NCBI RefSeq assembly: GCF_001467615.1
Contig: NZ_LNYA01000034.1
Span: forward strand, 567,251 to 631,250
Direction of reading: 5' to 3'
Source of the DNA: Legionella erythra
GTDB taxonomy: Bacteria > Pseudomonadota > Gammaproteobacteria > Legionellales > Legionellaceae
DNA: 64,000 nt
Below are positions 60,156-64,000 of this stretch, piece by piece. Each line of letters opens with the position of its first letter. The stretch's first letter is position 1. Under the pieces are notes generated by a model, which had not been told where the DNA came from, did not search any database, and was given only the letters and a program-made list of their open reading frames with translations. The position numbers were made by a program, and so were the translations under genes.

Positions 60156-61205
60156 ATGTCGTTTGGCAAAAAACTCAGCTTTCTTACCGGTTACCTGTTA
60201 CTCTTATTGCCGGTCGCTGGATTTTTTATGGGTGGAATTTACAATTTCCTCGCCTTTTTTATCTTGTTTACCACCGTACCCCTGATTGATTATTGGGTTA
60301 GGGATGGCAGTAATGTCTCTACCGCCGAAGAAAATGCGCTCGCCCATGATCCTTATTTTTCAGCGATAATCTACCTGTATGTACCGATTCAGTCCCTGTT
60401 ATTATTATTTTCCCTGTATGCTGTCAGCCATACGACGCTTACATGGTATGAATGGTTAGGTTACAGTTTATCCATTGGATTAATCACCGGTGGATTGGGG
60501 ATTACCCTGGCGCATGAATTAATGCATAAGAGCGGGAAATTGCAGCAATTTCTCAGCAAAAGCCTGCTGGTAATGGTCTGCTACGGGCATTTTATGATAG
60601 AACATGTGCGCGGTCACCATGTGCGGGTAGCAACCCCTGACGATCCGGCCTCCGCCCCTTTAGGCATCAGCGTTTATCGATTTATCCCTCGCTCTGTAAT
60701 GGGTTCATTCCAATCGGCCTGGCACCTGGAAAAACAACGCCTGCATAAAAAGGGCTTTTCCGTTCACAGCATCCACAATCAATTCTGGTGGATAATCGGC
60801 GCACCCTTGTTACTCATGATAGCCATTTTTGCTTATGGAGGGTGGCTGGCTCTCGGCTTCTTTCTTCTGCAATCTTTCGTCGCCATTTTCCTGTTAGAAA
60901 TAGTCAACTACATTGAACATTATGGCCTGCAACGCAAACGCCTCGCTAATGGCCGTTACGAACCGGTTTCAAGCTTGCATTCCTGGAATGCCAATCACTG
61001 GTTGAGCAACGTGATTTTGTTTCATCTGCAGCGTCATTCCGATCACCATGCACAGGGAGCAAAACCCTACCAGATTTTGCATCATTGCGAGGAGAGCCCA
61101 CAACTGCCGTCTGGTTATCTGGGCATGGTCATGCTGTCCCTGGTACCACCGCTCTGGTTTGCTGCTATGGACAAACGCGCCCTCCGTTATCGTCAAAACG
61201 CTTAA
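60156..61205 (+). CDS. AlkB-like membrane diiron hydroxylase
   Basis: About 349-residue integral membrane protein of the alkane 1-monooxygenase/fatty-acid hydroxylase family. Diiron histidine boxes: HELMHK, EHVRGHHVRV, NYIEHYGLQRK and LQRHSDHH, with the surrounding NANHWLSNVILF typical of AlkB. It would hydroxylate terminal carbons of alkanes or fatty acids using rubredoxin; no rubredoxin is nearby. I start at ATG 60156 with GGTGG upstream; the in-frame 60093 adds 21 non-conserved residues. Same strand as rsmI and legP. Confidence 0.85.
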   Translation: MSFGKKLSFLTGYLLLLLPVAGFFMGGIYNFLAFFILFTTVPLIDYWVRDGSNVSTAEENALAHDPYFSAIIYLYVPIQSLLLLFSLYAVSHTTLTWYEWLGYSLSIGLITGGLGITLAHELMHKSGKLQQFLSKSLLVMVCYGHFMIEHVRGHHVRVATPDDPASAPLGISVYRFIPRSVMGSFQSAWHLEKQRLHKKGFSVHSIHNQFWWIIGAPLLLMIAIFAYGGWLALGFFLLQSFVAIFLLEIVNYIEHYGLQRKRLANGRYEPVSSLHSWNANHWLSNVILFHLQRHSDHHAQGAKPYQILHHCEESPQLPSGYLGMVMLSLVPPLWFAAMDKRALRYRQNA

Positions 61206-61270
61206 GCCCTCTTTCAAATCATCAAAGACAGTGATATAAGCACATTTTAATCATGAAATTAAGGACTTTT

Positions 61271-62065
61271 ATGCCGAACCGCTATTTTCTATTCAGCCTG
61301 TCTTTCCTTGCTTCAAGCACATTAACAGCGGCTACACTGGGGCAAGTTACTGTCGCTGATCCCGTATTGGGCAGCCGGCAATTGGTTTATGAACAAATCA
61401 ATGACTATGCCGTTGTTGAAGGTGATATTCTGATTGGCAAAGCATCTGATTTAAAGCGACACAGTGCAGTCATCCGCCCTAAAGTCGGCGGCAGCCGTTG
61501 GACGCACGGGATTGTCCCTTTTGAAATCGCTGAAGATTTACCGTTTAAAAATAAACTCGCCGTCATGCAGGCTATTGCCCACTGGCAAGAGCATACCGCG
61601 CTTGAATTCGTTGAATTGACCTCAAAAAATCGTGAACATTATCCTGATTTTATCGCGTTTATTCCAGCTGAGGGCACCACGTGTTCCTCTTATGTTGGTA
61701 AAAAGGGCGGGCGGCAGGAGATTAATCTGGCCCCCCGCTGTACGACCATGAGTACGGTGCATGAAATCGGCCATGCCTTGGGCATGTGGCATGAACAATC
61801 CCGTGCCGATCGAGCTAATTATATCCACATCCTATGGGAAAATATTGATGAGGATAACCGCTATAACTTCGATCAGCATTTGACAGACGGCAAAGATATC
61901 GGCGAGTATGACTACCAGTCGATTATGCATTATGGCCCGTATGCCTTTTCAAAAAATGGACAAAAAACCATTATTCCATTGGTAGAGGGGGTTGAGATTG
62001 GCCAAAGGAGTCATTTAAGTGAAAAAGATATTGCAGCGATTAATGCCATGTATCCAGACATCTAA
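61271..62065 (+). CDS. legP: LegP-like astacin zinc metalloprotease
   Basis: 264-residue eukaryote-like M12A protease. Signal peptide (about 1-21), pro-region, then the astacin zinc motif HEIGHALGMWHEQSRAD (His164, Glu165, His168, His174) and the Met-turn SIMHYGPYAFS with Tyr ligand. Astacins are rare in bacteria; this is the family of L. pneumophila LegP, a reported Dot/Icm substrate. ATG 61271 is set by AAGGA at 61261-61265 rather than ATG 61253. The next gene starts inside its 3' end. Confidence 0.85.
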   Translation: MPNRYFLFSLSFLASSTLTAATLGQVTVADPVLGSRQLVYEQINDYAVVEGDILIGKASDLKRHSAVIRPKVGGSRWTHGIVPFEIAEDLPFKNKLAVMQAIAHWQEHTALEFVELTSKNREHYPDFIAFIPAEGTTCSSYVGKKGGRQEINLAPRCTTMSTVHEIGHALGMWHEQSRADRANYIHILWENIDEDNRYNFDQHLTDGKDIGEYDYQSIMHYGPYAFSKNGQKTIIPLVEGVEIGQRSHLSEKDIAAINAMYPDI

Positions 62066-62465
62066 CCGTTGGTTGTTGCCCACCGCGTTGGTCGCAGGGA
62101 TTAACCCTGCGCTGGCGGCCATGAATTGCAGTCATCTTGATGGCATCTGGCAAGGGGCATTATCGCCCTTTAGTGCAGTTAAATTAACCATTGCGCCAAA
62201 AAGCACGCAAACGAAACTGGCATTTATTCAGTTTGTAGACAGTCGATTGCAAAACCGGGGTTATGACGTTAATGAAGCCGCCTGTCAGGTGCTCTCCGAT
62301 AAATCCGTCGCTGTCACATTCTACCGTAACCGTGACGGCGCCGAGGTGAATCTTAAAGTCTACCTGGCAGGCAACAGTGATGGCAAATTTCTGCAGGTAC
62401 CGCTTTTTTCCGTACGTGAAAACCGCAAATACGAAAAAGTCAGCGGCACCTTGAGCAAAGGCTAA
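62043..62465 (+). CDS. Small secreted protein overlapping legP
   Basis: About 140 residues with signal peptide (NRWLLPTALVAGINPALAAM, cleavage after ALA). The mature part is small, beta-rich with Cys pairs (NCSHLDGIWQGALSPFSAVKLTI, EAACQVLSD). It begins inside the legP 3' end (23-nt overlap; GTG 62019 would add more), so coexpression with the astacin is likely; substrate or inhibitor of it is a guess. Ends 4 nt into the convergent edge gene. Confidence 0.65.
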   Translation: MPCIQTSNRWLLPTALVAGINPALAAMNCSHLDGIWQGALSPFSAVKLTIAPKSTQTKLAFIQFVDSRLQNRGYDVNEAACQVLSDKSVAVTFYRNRDGAEVNLKVYLAGNSDGKFLQVPLFSVRENRKYEKVSGTLSKG

Positions 62466-64000
62466 ATCGCGTAAAAACCCTTTAGGTCATTATCGCAATA
62501 AGGATCATCTACCTCGGGGTTTTCGTCCCTTTCAATCAAAACAACCGAGTTTTCATTCCTTGCAGGTACCATTTCAAAAACATCCGGTTCCTGGGGTGTG
62601 CCCTTTTTCTTGCAGTAAGCATTCCATAACTCATAGGCGGCATACACGGCAATCAATACGAGTGCCGCTTGCCAGCATACAGCAAAGGTCGCAAGAATCA
62701 GAGTCGGCATCACCGTGTTTTTAATCATGGTAAAAATGAACTCATTCCTTGCTGCCTGGTATTCTTTTAAAACACGGGCCAGATCTTCGCCAACGATATT
62801 TTTTTCATGCGCCTGCTCTAACTGCTGCTCCACCTGCATCTGCTGTAACCTTAAGCTTTTTTCTTTGTAATTGTTATAAGCCCCATCGGACAGATACATG
62901 GCAACAGCCACCATGCACACAGCATAGGAAAGAACAATCAATACCGGGGAAGTAAACAGCATGGACGCTGAAAATCCAGCACCGAGCATAAGGGCCGCGG
63001 TGGCATTAAATAAGAAGGTAGAATTTTTTGCCTGCCAATTGATTTCAAGGTTTTTAAGTTGCTCAACAACCAGGGCATAACGTTCCATATCCCGATGATG
63101 TTCACAGTGGGCAAGTTCGGCTGTGTACTGCGCCTTTTTGGCCAGGTACTCTTGCTCTGCTAAATGGCGGCGCCAAAGAATCAGGGCAAAATCGAAAACC
63201 ATAAACCCTGCGGTTATCCAGCCCGCCGCGGCGGCGGAAATATGAAACACCTGGGCATAGTTGGTCACGCCATTCACTACAGCCCACACTACATCGTTAA
63301 GGAACACCGGATGACGTTTATACATTTCCAGAACAAAACGTTCTTTAAAGGGCAGCGTGCGCTCTTCTTTGGAAGAACCTGCCATATGTTTCGCCGCAAC
63401 CAGACCGTTGAGAATTAATCGAGCCAGGAAAAACCCAACGCTAAATGCTCTGAATATCGAGTTAGGCGCTTCAAGGGTTTCAACCACCGCATCCACATCG
63501 ATGTTTTTACCAATCGCGTTTTCCAGCAACTCGAGAATTTTGACATCACGCAGCAAGCGCAGAGAATTAGTGAACGTCAGGCGGCAAAAAACCCAATAGA
63601 TACGGACAATATTATAAAACCCGACTTTATCCCGCAATTTTGATACCTGAGTGGGTGTCTTGGCCATCTCAACCAGATCCTGACTTATCGCTTTACCCAC
63701 ACGAGTAAAAAAGGCGTCTTCGCTTTTTTCCCTTTTGGGCGGTCTTTCACCCTTGTAGCTGGCTTTAATTTTATCAGCAATAGCCCGGTATTCCTGCGCT
63801 TTGGCTTTTTGGCCATAATGGGTATGATAAGTCTCAAGCATCAAGGCACAGTAATAACAATACAGCCACAAATCCCGGCGATTTTTCTTTTTTGCTTTCA
63901 AGCTGGCAAAAAGCTGCTCAAATTCCTGCTGTAAAAGAATATGGGATCGGGCAACGAAAGGGTATTTGGATAGTTGAGCATATTCATCAGCAAAGGCAAG
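62462..64000 (-). CDS. Multi-span protein, partial (runs off right edge)
   Basis: The reading frame is open from its stop at 62462 to the last base, so the N-terminus is missing and only 512 residues are visible. The codon at 63901 is TTG and lies mid-protein, with 33 more coherent residues upstream of it. It has a charged helical start, about six hydrophobic segments in pairs (near 200-260, 290-345 and 395-440 of the visible part), a coiled-coil stretch between them (LRLQQMQVEQQLEQA), and an acidic tail (NPEVDDPYCDND). No family recognised; a Legionella membrane-active effector is possible. Confidence 0.6.
   Translation of the reverse strand, partial: LAFADEYAQLSKYPFVARSHILLQQEFEQLFASLKAKKKNRRDLWLYCYYCALMLETYHTHYGQKAKAQEYRAIADKIKASYKGERPPKREKSEDAFFTRVGKAISQDLVEMAKTPTQVSKLRDKVGFYNIVRIYWVFCRLTFTNSLRLLRDVKILELLENAIGKNIDVDAVVETLEAPNSIFRAFSVGFFLARLILNGLVAAKHMAGSSKEERTLPFKERFVLEMYKRHPVFLNDVVWAVVNGVTNYAQVFHISAAAAGWITAGFMVFDFALILWRRHLAEQEYLAKKAQYTAELAHCEHHRDMERYALVVEQLKNLEINWQAKNSTFLFNATAALMLGAGFSASMLFTSPVLIVLSYAVCMVAVAMYLSDGAYNNYKEKSLRLQQMQVEQQLEQAHEKNIVGEDLARVLKEYQAARNEFIFTMIKNTVMPTLILATFAVCWQAALVLIAVYAAYELWNAYCKKKGTPQEPDVFEMVPARNENSVVLIERDENPEVDDPYCDNDLKGFYAI

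Noticed and set aside
63899..63901. Start codon for the edge gene at 63901
   Set aside because: It is an internal TTG; coding sequence continues to the window end.

Overview
This 64 kb window reads as chromosomal DNA of a Legionella-type gammaproteobacterium. Housekeeping loci (atp operon, parC, rho, lpxA/lpxD/lpxB, ubiD-fre, lpoA-yraN-diaA-dolP) alternate with genes typical of that genus: a porin of the Legionella major outer membrane protein family, an M4 protease resembling ProA, an astacin resembling LegP, a WipA-type PPP phosphatase, and a large protein with a LepB/LegA5-like phosphoinositide-kinase signature. By eye the base composition is close to balanced, higher than L. pneumophila, so I do not name a species. 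There are no rRNA genes, CRISPR arrays, insertion sequences or prophage genes.

Layout. 91-3082: a retropepsin-like lipoprotein, a membrane protein with a degenerate transglutaminase domain, and a RimK-like ATP-grasp ligase, forming a putative peptide-ligation/cleavage operon. 3183-4292: secreted papain-like protease. 4381-7343: rsmA, a TraI/HD-like protein and apaH. 7469-13835: tatC, a polytopic membrane protein, hspQ, fre-ubiD, a helical unknown and the outer-membrane phospholipase pldA. 13886-16531: rho, trxA, rsmE. 16548-19379: amino-acid permease and porin. 19440-24275: lpxA-lpxD, convergent lpxB and two LpxL-like acyltransferases. 24349-25740: fumC, followed by a glycerophosphodiesterase gene broken by one amber codon.

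26678-38360 is the accessory core. A tRNA-Leu(CAG) gene and a gene-poor stretch with an imperfect direct repeat precede an unknown 243-residue protein and psd. Then come a 705-residue single-span protein, an 882-residue kinase-like protein with a duplicated C-terminal module, and a 1097-residue solenoid-like protein translationally coupled to an MFS transporter. The large proteins are best read as candidate Dot/Icm (type IVB) effectors. That is inference from motifs and architecture; translocation cannot be seen in sequence.

38475-47583: M4 metalloprotease, membrane-bound spermidine synthase-like protein, a DUF4442 thioesterase-fold protein overlapping parC, a membrane protein, a MazG-like pyrophosphohydrolase, the WipA-like phosphatase and divergent thpR. 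47738-54704: complete F1Fo ATP synthase operon atpIBEFHAGDC with a clear sigma70 promoter and an intrinsic terminator. 54889-60087: a small His-rich basic protein and a cell-envelope cluster (two BON lipoproteins, diaA, yraN, lpoA, divergent rsmI) matching the E. coli gene order. 60156-64000: AlkB-like diiron hydroxylase, LegP-like astacin with an overlapping small secreted protein, and a multi-span protein running off the right edge.

Most interesting for follow-up: the kinase-like effector candidate and its repeat module, the coupled 1097-residue/MFS pair, the WipA-like phosphatase, the retropepsin/transglutaminase/ATP-grasp operon, the alternative-hairpin leader of fumC and the amber-interrupted phosphodiesterase.
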